From contig CALAZQ010000320.1 of NCBI GenBank assembly GCA_937926325.1, positions 1 through 8,227 of the forward strand: 8,227 nucleotides of DNA, given 5' to 3'. Each line of letters opens with the position of its first letter. The first letter of the stretch is position 1. The stretch comes from an uncultured Planctomycetaceae bacterium (GTDB taxonomy: Bacteria > Planctomycetota > Planctomycetia > Pirellulales > UBA1268). This document shows positions 1-6,792 of the stretch, one piece after another. The notes under the pieces were generated by a model that was given only the letters and a program-made list of their open reading frames with translations, did not search any database and was not told where the DNA came from. The position numbers were made by a program, and so were the translations under genes.

Positions 1-99
1 AGCGGTCGCTCGGTCGCCGCCGTGAAAAAACAGCTCTGGCTGCTCCGCCGGCAGCTGCAGGAATGCATCGAAGGAAAACTCTCCACCAGCCAAGGCTGA
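1..99 (+). CDS. ECF-type RNA polymerase sigma factor, C-terminal fragment (5' end outside window)
   Basis: The reading frame is open from base 1 to a TGA at 97-99, giving 32 residues that begin SGRSVAAVKKQLWLLRRQLQ and continue into ECIEGKL. This resembles the recognition helix and final helix of sigma-70 region 4 in planctomycete ECF sigma factors, where a GRS-xxAV-K turn is followed by a basic helix ending in an EC(I/V)-rich stretch. Region 4 binds the -35 promoter element. The adjacent FecR-domain gene, 26 bases downstream on the same strand, supports a sigma/anti-sigma pair, probably co-transcribed. Only the tail is visible, so the sigma subfamily cannot be assigned, and a different helix-turn-helix regulator is possible though less likely. 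Confidence 0.62.
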   Translation, partial: SGRSVAAVKKQLWLLRRQLQECIEGKLSTSQG

Positions 100-125
100 G
101 ACCAGGCACGCTTGAGAATAGCCCC

Positions 126-1976
126 ATGCCCCACGACGCAGACAATCAGCAACACCCACCCACTGCCGCTCACAAGGCAGCGGACCGATTTGCCGAACTG
201 TGGACCGACTATCTGGAGGGCCAGCTCAGTCCCACTGGCATGGCCGACCTGGAAAAGCTGCTGGCCGGTGATGAACAGCTGACGCAGCGGGCGGCTGACC
301 TCTATCAGACCCACCGCCGGCTGGGCCTGTTGGCTGAGCGGCGGCTGGCCACTGCGGGCTCGGAGCCCAGCAACCGCTTTGTCGCTGACGTGATGGCTGG
401 GCTGCCTGCTGCCCGCGGGCAGCTGACCGACCGGGTGATGGCCGACATCATGGCGTTGCCAAGCGATGGGCCGATGCAGTCGCGAGCATTCCGGCGGCGT
501 CAACGCCTGATGCTGATCAGCGGCAGCCTCCTGGCGGCCGTCATCGTGGCTGCTGTGCTGGCTGCGAGGCTGCCGATCAAGCCGGTCGTCCCCGAGCCAG
601 CCGTGAACGAGCAGGCGGAGGCCACCGAGCAGGCGGATCAGTCGGCCGTTCGGTTTGCCAGCCTGGCCCGGGCCCGGTTCCTCGACCGGGAAACACCACG
701 GCAGCAGTCTGCGGCCGACCTTCAGCAGACTTATGTGCTTTCGTACGGCTTGGTGGAACTCGCCTTCCCCAGCGGTGCCACCGCCATTCTGGAAGGCCCG
801 GCCGCCTTTCGGGTCTGTGGCGAGTCCTGCCTGGCAGTCGATGCCGGTCGCTGTTCGGTGCATGCCCCGGACGGTGCCGAGGGTTTTCGTGTCGAGACGC
901 CGGCAAGCCACGTGATCGACCGCGGCACCCGGTTTGTGGTGCATGTCGATGAAACCAGCAGCACCGAGGTGCAGGTGATCGAAGGGGCGGCCGACCTGCT
1001 GGTCACTGGCGATCCGACCGGACGGGTCTATCGGCTGGCCTCGGGGGAGACGGCCCGTCATGACCCGGCCACCACTGGCCAACCAGTCGTCGCCACCACG
1101 GCAGGCACAGGCCAGAGTGGCTACCGACCGCGACTGCCCGACCGGCTGATCCGCTACACCGCGTCGCTTGCCCATCCAGCAGACACGGCGGCGGGTGACA
1201 CGGGTGGCCCCGGCATCGACACGCTGGAGACGATCACCGTCCAGCGGGACGGCATGGTGCTGACGTACCACGCTGGTGAGTTGATCGGCGTGAAGCTGCT
1301 GCAGCTGCGGGCCAGCCGCAACAAGAATAATCTCACCCTGCCGGGCGGAACTGACGTTTCTGCCGCGTCACTGAAGGCAGCGGCCACCCGCCGGGGGCTG
1401 CTGGAGACCGACCGGCTGCTGACAACCGGGGTGATCAATCCCGGCGGTGCCGCCGAGCCGCTCACCTCCGATCCGCAGCTGGCGAGCGACGTGGGATCGG
1501 CAAATGACCTGACCCCGGGGCTGGCCTTCAGCTTCAACCGGCCGGTTCGAAACGACGCCGGCCCCGACCTGGTGCTGTTTGAACTGCAGATGCTGACCGA
1601 TCCGCCCGAGAGCGACGCCTTTCGCCTCTCACCGCTGCGGTTCAGCCCCGAACTGCGGACCCACACGGTCAATGCCTATGACATCGACTCAACCTCACCC
1701 GAATCGCAGCTACTCGCCCGGTTCCGGCTGTTCACCTTCAGCCGGCTGCCCGGTTCACTCGATGACCTGCTGACACTGCCGACCAATGCCGGCAACCTGC
1801 TGCCGGTGCGGGCCCGGGCCAACGCCGTGGCCATCGACCTGTCTGATCTGGGCTACGCCGCCGGGGCCACCTGCGACGGCCTCTTCCTCCAGGATGCCGA
1901 TGACGACAAGACAACGGTCGACCCGGTGTTCATCGCCGGCCTGCCACCGCTGGGAGCCAGTGACGATGAGCGTTGA
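126..1976 (+). CDS. FecR-domain transmembrane protein, probable anti-sigma/signal-transducing partner
   Basis: This encodes 616 residues from the ATG at 126. An in-frame ATG at 63 would add 21 residues, but it lies inside the upstream sigma gene and the added stretch looks like read-through of that gene's end, so 126 is preferred. Residues 18-75 form a helical cytoplasmic segment with the RFAELW-DYLEGQLS pattern seen in planctomycete anti-sigma proteins. A near-duplicated motif (FVADVMAGLP at 85-94, RVMADIMALP at 103-112) precedes a basic stretch (R120-R127) and one membrane helix at about 128-148, so the rest should be periplasmic. Residues 205-312 match FecR: GLVELAFPSGA, then ILEGPA, VETP, RGTRFVVHVDE and VIEGAADL. 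The domain contains an unusual cysteine group, C231, C235 and C243. Residues 340-616 are an unrecognised beta-rich region (DLVLFELQ, AVAIDLSDLG, GLFLQDADDD) in the place where LamG often sits. By family, it should sense an envelope signal and control the adjacent sigma factor. Confidence 0.88.
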   Translation: MPHDADNQQHPPTAAHKAADRFAELWTDYLEGQLSPTGMADLEKLLAGDEQLTQRAADLYQTHRRLGLLAERRLATAGSEPSNRFVADVMAGLPAARGQLTDRVMADIMALPSDGPMQSRAFRRRQRLMLISGSLLAAVIVAAVLAARLPIKPVVPEPAVNEQAEATEQADQSAVRFASLARARFLDRETPRQQSAADLQQTYVLSYGLVELAFPSGATAILEGPAAFRVCGESCLAVDAGRCSVHAPDGAEGFRVETPASHVIDRGTRFVVHVDETSSTEVQVIEGAADLLVTGDPTGRVYRLASGETARHDPATTGQPVVATTAGTGQSGYRPRLPDRLIRYTASLAHPADTAAGDTGGPGIDTLETITVQRDGMVLTYHAGELIGVKLLQLRASRNKNNLTLPGGTDVSAASLKAAATRRGLLETDRLLTTGVINPGGAAEPLTSDPQLASDVGSANDLTPGLAFSFNRPVRNDAGPDLVLFELQMLTDPPESDAFRLSPLRFSPELRTHTVNAYDIDSTSPESQLLARFRLFTFSRLPGSLDDLLTLPTNAGNLLPVRARANAVAIDLSDLGYAAGATCDGLFLQDADDDKTTVDPVFIAGLPPLGASDDER

Positions 1977-2002
1977 CGACCGAGAAAAGGATCGCTGTCG
2001 TC
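1975..2002. terminator. Weak hairpin between convergent genes, possible terminator
   Basis: GACGAC (1975-1980) pairs with GTCGTC (1997-2002), and the inner CGA (1981-1983) can pair with TCG (1992-1994) across a small bulge. The hairpin lies in the 55-base gap between the convergent FecR and ATPase genes and starts within the FecR stop codon. No T-run follows on either strand, so Rho-independent termination is doubtful. Confidence 0.2.
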
Positions 2003-2031
2003 GGGAAGTGATCATGGTTTGCCCGGCAGCC

Positions 2032-3441
2032 CTACTGAGGCTCCGACAGCGCCATGATTACTTCATGGCCGTCGACCAGTCGGACGTGCGACGGAAGTTC
2101 GGGCCGAGGGACGACGAACGTCGGACTGCAGACCCAAAACTCACGCTGCCGCGGCCGCCGGCGTGTTGGGGGAGGCTGCCTGGCTTCCATCGCGTTGAGA
2201 ATTCGGCGGACTGCCCGGGCATCAAGGCCCCGGGTCGTTGCTTTGCATTCCGCCAGCACGAGCAGGCTCCCGTCCGCAGAACCTGTCACGGCGTCCCACT
2301 CGCCCGCGCCAGCAGTCCAGCTTCGTGCGGCGGGCAGCAGCCGGGTTTGAGGGGCTGCCAGCCTTGGGATCGCCGCCCGGCAAAGTTCCTCCCACGCCTC
2401 GGCTCGCAACTGTGGCCAGACATTTGTGAGATAGCGGCGACGATCTACGGCTGCGGCAATCCGAAGACTGCCGCGATGCGCCGCGACCGTTCGAAACCAG
2501 AGCCGGAGGAAGGGATCTGCCAGCCGATAGAGCGATCGCTTTGTCCGCCTTTCATTTTCACCAAACGGCACTTCTCGGCAGACGTAGCCCAGTTCCTGCA
2601 GTTGCGCAAGCGGCCGAGTGATCGCAGTGGCCGGCGTCTGGAGCCTTCCGGCGACCTCCGACGAGCGGTGAGCACCCAGACCGATGGCGTCGAGCACTGG
2701 TCGCAGGGTAATGGCCGACGGCATCTCTTGGCGAAGCAGTCGCTCCACTTCATCGTGAAGCGGGCCCATTGGCGAGAGGACCAGCTCATCGACCGCTGTC
2801 TGGTAATCCGCTCCATGGGAGCCGGCCAATTCCCAGTAGCGGGGCATACCTCCCCAGCAAGTGAAGAACTCGAGGGCATCCATCGCACTGTCCGATGCAA
2901 TCGCTTCAGGCACAAAACCGAATGCCAGCGGCTCCACTTTGAGCACTTCGTCAGCGCGACCGTAGAGTGGGGCCGACGCATCGAGAACGGCCGACTGCAT
3001 CATGCGCTGGCTCGATCCAGCCAAGGCCAGCGTGATGCCACCTTGCCGTTTTTCACGGTCGATCCATTTCTGAATGACGCTTGGCAGTTCCGGTGCCTGG
3101 GCGACAAGATATGGAAATTCATCCAGGACGAGCGGGCCGTGCCACCCAATGGACGCGGCGTCACGAGACAGGCGACTGAAGAACGCCGCCCAGTCGGGAT
3201 AGTCGACACGGGCGAAGTCAGGCAACACCGCCTCAAGTTCTTCCGCGAGATAGCGACGCTGGATCGTCGCTGCCGACTCATCGGCCACCCAGTAGAGGCC
3301 GTCATGCCGTTCCGTCCACTCGGTGAGCAACCGGCTCTTCCCGACCCGGCGACGGCCCCAGACGACGACAAGTGCCGCGGTATTTCGGCGGCCGACCGCG
3401 TCGAGACGACGGATTTCCGCGTGACGATTGATGAATTGCAT
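2032..3441 (-). CDS. COG1672-type AAA/STAND-like ATPase with C-terminal DUF234 (PD-(D/E)XK-like) domain
   Basis: This encodes 469 residues. The N-terminus is an ATPase_2 (archaeal-type ATPase) domain: an FINRHAEIRRLD lead-in, Walker A GRRRVGKS at 29-36, Walker B LVLDEF at 104-109, an LALAGSS strand at 138-144, and the family signature PLYGRADEVLKVEPLAF at 158-174. A winged-helix-like segment covers about 245-300 (SSEVAGRLQTPATAITRPLAQ). YRLADPFLRLWFRTV at 305-319 opens DUF234. In that domain E381-x-D383 and E398-C-K400 match the ExD...ExK core of PD-(D/E)XK nucleases. Length and domain order are normal for the family and no frame break is seen. No signal peptide or membrane helix is apparent, so it should be cytosolic. 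It converges on the FecR gene and diverges from the cytochrome gene. The cellular role of these ATPases is not established. Nuclease activity is inferred from motif retention only. Confidence 0.92.
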   Translation of the reverse strand: MQFINRHAEIRRLDAVGRRNTAALVVVWGRRRVGKSRLLTEWTERHDGLYWVADESAATIQRRYLAEELEAVLPDFARVDYPDWAAFFSRLSRDAASIGWHGPLVLDEFPYLVAQAPELPSVIQKWIDREKRQGGITLALAGSSQRMMQSAVLDASAPLYGRADEVLKVEPLAFGFVPEAIASDSAMDALEFFTCWGGMPRYWELAGSHGADYQTAVDELVLSPMGPLHDEVERLLRQEMPSAITLRPVLDAIGLGAHRSSEVAGRLQTPATAITRPLAQLQELGYVCREVPFGENERRTKRSLYRLADPFLRLWFRTVAAHRGSLRIAAAVDRRRYLTNVWPQLRAEAWEELCRAAIPRLAAPQTRLLPAARSWTAGAGEWDAVTGSADGSLLVLAECKATTRGLDARAVRRILNAMEARQPPPTRRRPRQREFWVCSPTFVVPRPELPSHVRLVDGHEVIMALSEPQ

Positions 3442-3458
3442 GCGACACCCGGCGAAAG

Positions 3459-3478
3459 ATTATGCACGCAAGCATAAT
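3459..3478. promoter_or_regulatory. Inverted repeat, candidate operator upstream of the ATPase gene
   Basis: Two perfect 7-base arms, ATTATGC (3459-3465) and GCATAAT (3472-3478), flank a 6-base spacer (ACGCAA). The centre is 27 bases upstream of the ATPase start codon, and the right arm overlaps its putative -10 element. A further partial half-site, GCATA, lies at 3487-3491. The element is AT-rich in a GC-rich setting, as expected for a dimeric repressor site. It could also form a hairpin in the ATPase leader. No binding protein can be named; the ATPase's own winged helix is one speculative candidate. Confidence 0.42.
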
Positions 3479-3500
3479 ACATGAACGCATAGTTATTCAA
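3474..3500 (-). promoter_or_regulatory. Putative sigma-70-like promoter for the ATPase gene
   Basis: Read on the minus strand, TTGAAT (3500-3495) and TATTAT (3479-3474) lie 15 bases apart. Shifting the -35 by one base to TTTGAA gives a 16-base spacer. Transcription would begin near 3467, leaving a leader of about 26 bases before the start codon at 3441. No strong Shine-Dalgarno sequence is seen in that leader. The AT-rich patch stands out from the flanking DNA, and the -10 overlaps the inverted repeat, which would suit repression. The spacer is short, so this is a candidate only. Confidence 0.33.
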
Positions 3501-3589
3501 ACAGCCGTTGACCCCAATCGGCCGCAACTTTTGCCTGCCAGCTGCCCTTACCTCTGTGGCCGGAAAATTTCCTCCTGAGCATCACCTTC

Positions 3590-6500
3590 ATGCGACCTGG
3601 ATGCCCCTTGTTGACGTCTCTGATCATCCTGTCCACCGTGGCGACCGCGGCCGCCGAGACGGTGCCGGCCGCGGCTGACGATCTCTTTGAGATCCACGCC
3701 CGGCCGTTGCTGGTCAGCCACTGCATCCGTTGCCACGGAGAATCGAAGCAGGAGGCGGGGCTCAATCTGGCCACCCGTGCCGGGCTGCTGGCTGGCGGTG
3801 ATTCGGGGCCGGCCATCGTGCCGGGCAAGCCAGATGAAAGCCTGTTGCTCGAGGCGCTGCGGTATGAGTCGTATGAGATGCCGCCGACGGGCAAGCTTGG
3901 CGACCCGCTGATCGCCGGGATCGCCGCCTGGGTTGCCGCCGGTGCCGACTGGCCCGCCGGCACGGTGCTGACCCCGGCCAATCCGATCACCGCCGCCGAC
4001 CGCGAATGGTGGTGTTTTCAGCCGCTGGCCGACCCGGCTGTGCCCGAGCCGCCGGCTGAATTGTCGGGCTGGTGCCACAACGAACTCGACGCCTTCATCG
4101 CCCACCGCCTGGCAGAGCAGGGGCTTAAACCGGCCGCTGCCGCCCCGCCGGGCGTGTTGCTCCGGCGGCTGACGTACAGCACGACGGGGCTGCCGCCTTC
4201 GGAACGGCTGCTGGTCGAAACCGGCAGCGGCAAAACGCTGGCTGACCCGGCTGCCCGTGACCGGCTGGTGAACGAACTGCTTGCCAGCAAAACCTACGGC
4301 GAACACCAGGCCCGGTTCTGGCTCGACCTCGTCCGCTATGCCGACAGCGACGGCTACCGCGGCGATCATGCCCGGCCGCACGCCAAGGCGTATCGTGACT
4401 ATTGCGTCCGGTCCTTCAACGCGGACAAGCCCTACGACCGGTTCGTGCTCGAGCAGTTGGCCGGCGATGAAATCGACCCCGGCAACCGCGATGCCGTGAT
4501 CGGCACGATGTTTCTGCGGCACTGGATTTATGAATGGAACCAGCGGGATGTCGCCACGCAGTGGCAGAAGATTCTTGACGACCTGACCGAGACGACCGCC
4601 GATGTCTTTCTGGCCCAGAGCCTCCGCTGTGCCCGCTGCCATGACCACAAGTTCGACCCACTGCTGCAACGCGACTACTACCGGCTGCAGGCGTTCTTCG
4701 CCCCCTTCCAGCCGACCGAGGGCAAGCCGGTGGCCGATCTCGCCACCCTTGCGGCCTTTGCCGAGCAACAGCAGGCGTGGGAAGAGGCAACGGCCGACCT
4801 CCGCCGCCGCCTTGATGCGATCGAGCGGCCCCTGCTGATTCGGCATGCCAAGGGGCAGCCTCCGAAGATGTTTCCGCCTGAAATTCAGGCGATGATCGCC
4901 AAGCGGCCGGAGGACCGCACGCCACAAGAACACCAACTGGCAGAACTGGCGGCCCGGCAGTACACGTTCCAGCCCGAAAAACTCGACAAGCATCTCGATG
5001 AAGCCGCCGCCACCGAGCGGAAGCAACTGCGTGAGCAGCTCGCGGCCTACGACAGTCTCAAACCCAAGCCGTTACCAACCCAGGCCTTTGTGGCCAGTGA
5101 CGTCGGCCCGGTGGCCCCGGTCACCCACATCCCGGACGATCGCACGAAGACGCCGATCCCCCCCGGCATCCTGACGCTGCTTGACCCGGCACCGGCAGAC
5201 ATCGAGCCACCACCACCAGCCCTGAACAGCACCGGCCGGCGGACGGCCTTGGCACGCTGGATCGTCAGCCCAGAGAATCCGCTCACGGCCCGGGTGATTG
5301 TCAACCGCATCTGGCAGCAGCACTTCGGCCGCGGGCTGGTCGCCACGCCGAACGAGTTTGGCCATCTGGGGCAGCAGCCGACCCACCCGGAGCTGCTCGA
5401 CTGGCTGGCCGGCTGGTTCATGCAGGAAGGCTGGAGCCTGAAAAAGCTCCACCGGCTGATCCTCACGTCGGCCACTTTCGCCCAGCGTTCCGACCGGCCG
5501 CTGGATGACAAGCTCGCTGAAGTCGACCCGGAGAATCACCTGCTCTGGCGGATGAACCCGCGACGGCTGGCCGGTGAGGAGATCACCGACACAGTGCTGG
5601 TTGCCGCCGGCAGTGTCACCAGCGAAAGCACCCAGAAGCGGGCACTCTACAAGCCCGTTCGCCGAAACCGGCCCGACCCGCTGCTGGCCGCCTTCGATCT
5701 GCCCGACCGCATCCAGTCGGCCGGTCGGCGGCATCGCACCACAACGCCCAGCCAGGCCCTGCTGTTGGCCAACAGTGACTGGGCCCACGACCAGGCCCGG
5801 GCGATCGCCCGGCGGCTGTCGGCGGCCGACGACCCGGCGTTTATAGAAGCCCTTCACCGAAAGCTGTTTGGCCGCCCGGCCACTGCCGCCGAGCGGGACG
5901 ATGCCGTGAACTTTCTGGCCGCCTATGAGGCGTTGGTGCCAGTGGAGACCGGCCGCAGTGAGTCCGAGCAGCTGGTGCCCATGCCGGGCGAGCTCACGGG
6001 GCCGGCCGGGCAGGCAGTCGCCCTGAGCCCTGAGGGAGAGCTGGCGGTGCAGCTGCCGAAGATTGAACCACTGCCTGAGGCTGACTTTACTGTGCAGGCC
6101 GTGGTGATGCTCAAGAGCCTGTTCAGCGATGCCAAGGTTCGGACCATCGCGGCGACCTGGTCGGGAGACTATAAGACCCCGGGCTGGTCGCTGGGGGTCA
6201 CCTCGACCAAAAGCCGCTACCAGCCCCGGAACCTCATCCTGCAACTGGTCGGCAAGACGGAGGACGCCGAAAACATCCATTACGAGGTGGTGCCGTCCGA
6301 CCTGCGGCTGGAACTCAACCGGCCCTACTTCGTGGCTGCCAGCGTCGATCTCGACGACACCTCGCCGCAGGGCATCACCTTCTTCCTGCGGGACCTCAGC
6401 AAGGCCGACGCTCCGCTGCAAACCGCCAGCGTGCCGCATGAGGTCAATCGGGGCATCCGTGGGACCAACCCGTTGCGGCTGGGCCGTCGGCAAGACACCC

Positions 6501-6763
6501 ACAGCTGGGACGGACTAATCGCCCGGCTCAGGCTCGATGCCGCCCGGCTGACAACCGCCGACATTGAGGCCGGGGAGGCGGTCGCCCCGGTGCTCGACTG
6601 GCGGTTTGACACCCCCGACGCCATCGGCCGTGACGCCTCAGGCCAGGGCAACCATGCGGCAATCACGGTGAGCAAGAGCAACCGGCTCAGCCCACGCGAC
6701 CAGGCCCGGGCGGCACTCGCCCATGCCCTGCTCAACACCAACGAACTGCTCTATCTCGATTAG
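3590..6763 (+). CDS. Exported planctomycete cytochrome c-motif protein (PSCyt1-DUF1549-DUF1553) with embedded LamG-like domain
   Basis: This encodes 1057 residues. A signal peptide (hydrophobic 7-22, likely cleavage after AAA at 20-22) directs export. PSCyt1 at about 37-120 has heme motif C45-x-x-C48-H49 and a candidate distal ligand Met97 in YEMPPTGKL. DUF1549 at about 163-372 has FWLDLVRYADSDGY and a second CxxCH, C347-ARC-H351, in the family signature CARCHDHKFDP. Residues 385-490 are charged and helical. DUF1553 runs from about 548 (RRTALARWIVSPENPLTARV, then NRIWQQHFGRGLV) to about 780. Residues 795-1025 look like a LamG/concanavalin fold (ADFTVQAVV, GWSLGV, PYFVAASVD, WDGLIARLRLDAARLT), and the final ALLNTNELLYLD is the usual DUF1553 end, so LamG splits that domain. 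No clear Shine-Dalgarno precedes the ATG. The DUF1501 gene follows 29 bases downstream, probably in the same operon. The family's role is unproven; heme binding and polymer processing are the usual inferences. Confidence 0.95.
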   Translation: MRPGCPLLTSLIILSTVATAAAETVPAAADDLFEIHARPLLVSHCIRCHGESKQEAGLNLATRAGLLAGGDSGPAIVPGKPDESLLLEALRYESYEMPPTGKLGDPLIAGIAAWVAAGADWPAGTVLTPANPITAADREWWCFQPLADPAVPEPPAELSGWCHNELDAFIAHRLAEQGLKPAAAAPPGVLLRRLTYSTTGLPPSERLLVETGSGKTLADPAARDRLVNELLASKTYGEHQARFWLDLVRYADSDGYRGDHARPHAKAYRDYCVRSFNADKPYDRFVLEQLAGDEIDPGNRDAVIGTMFLRHWIYEWNQRDVATQWQKILDDLTETTADVFLAQSLRCARCHDHKFDPLLQRDYYRLQAFFAPFQPTEGKPVADLATLAAFAEQQQAWEEATADLRRRLDAIERPLLIRHAKGQPPKMFPPEIQAMIAKRPEDRTPQEHQLAELAARQYTFQPEKLDKHLDEAAATERKQLREQLAAYDSLKPKPLPTQAFVASDVGPVAPVTHIPDDRTKTPIPPGILTLLDPAPADIEPPPPALNSTGRRTALARWIVSPENPLTARVIVNRIWQQHFGRGLVATPNEFGHLGQQPTHPELLDWLAGWFMQEGWSLKKLHRLILTSATFAQRSDRPLDDKLAEVDPENHLLWRMNPRRLAGEEITDTVLVAAGSVTSESTQKRALYKPVRRNRPDPLLAAFDLPDRIQSAGRRHRTTTPSQALLLANSDWAHDQARAIARRLSAADDPAFIEALHRKLFGRPATAAERDDAVNFLAAYEALVPVETGRSESEQLVPMPGELTGPAGQAVALSPEGELAVQLPKIEPLPEADFTVQAVVMLKSLFSDAKVRTIAATWSGDYKTPGWSLGVTSTKSRYQPRNLILQLVGKTEDAENIHYEVVPSDLRLELNRPYFVAASVDLDDTSPQGITFFLRDLSKADAPLQTASVPHEVNRGIRGTNPLRLGRRQDTHSWDGLIARLRLDAARLTTADIEAGEAVAPVLDWRFDTPDAIGRDASGQGNHAAITVSKSNRLSPRDQARAALAHALLNTNELLYLD

Positions 6764-6780
6764 GCTCGATCAGGCTCGAC

Positions 6781-6785
6781 GAGGA
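6781..6785 (+). promoter_or_regulatory. Shine-Dalgarno site of the DUF1501 gene
   Basis: GAGGA lies 7 bases before the ATG at 6793 and fixes that start. It is the clearest ribosome-binding site in the window. The 29-base gap from the previous stop leaves little room for a separate promoter, supporting co-transcription with the PSCyt/DUF1553 gene. Two copies of AGGCTCGA (6762-6769 and 6772-6779) precede it, the first overlapping the upstream stop codon. Confidence 0.6.
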
Positions 6786-6792
6786 ACAAGCC

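Noticed and set aside
1786..3477. A 563-codon open frame on the + strand running antisense to the ATPase gene
   Set aside because: It overlaps the end of the FecR gene and the entire ATPase gene. Its translation has no recognisable domain and low-complexity Arg/Pro-rich stretches, while the minus strand encodes a complete, motif-rich ATPase. High GC lowers stop-codon frequency in such frames.
3508..3536. TTGACC with a 17-base spacer to TTGCCT as a promoter for the PSCyt/DUF1553 gene
   Set aside because: The -35 is acceptable but the -10 is very poor. The true promoter may be of ECF type and cannot be recognised here.
3562..3572. Short palindrome GGAAAATTTCC, 17 bases upstream of the PSCyt/DUF1553 start
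   Set aside because: The arms are only 5 bases and it overlaps no convincing promoter element. It is too short to call an operator from one sequence.
1977..3589. Transposon boundaries around the ATPase gene
   Set aside because: I looked for terminal inverted repeats, flanking direct repeats and a transposase or integrase and found none, so insertion is argued only from gene order and composition.
3548..5026. A 492-codon open frame on the - strand opposite the PSCyt/DUF1553 gene
   Set aside because: It is antisense to a protein with clear CxxCH and DUF1549 signatures. Its translation is Gly/Arg/Gln-rich with no domain, typical of a shadow frame in GC-rich DNA.
5072..6502. A 476-codon open frame on the - strand opposite the DUF1553 region
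   Set aside because: Same reasoning: no recognisable motif, complete overlap with a well-supported gene, and shadow-like composition.
6762..6779. Tandem AGGCTCGA repeat as a regulatory or recombination site
   Set aside because: Two 8-base copies over a stop codon in GC-rich DNA are easily accidental, and no other copies or flanking structure were noticed.
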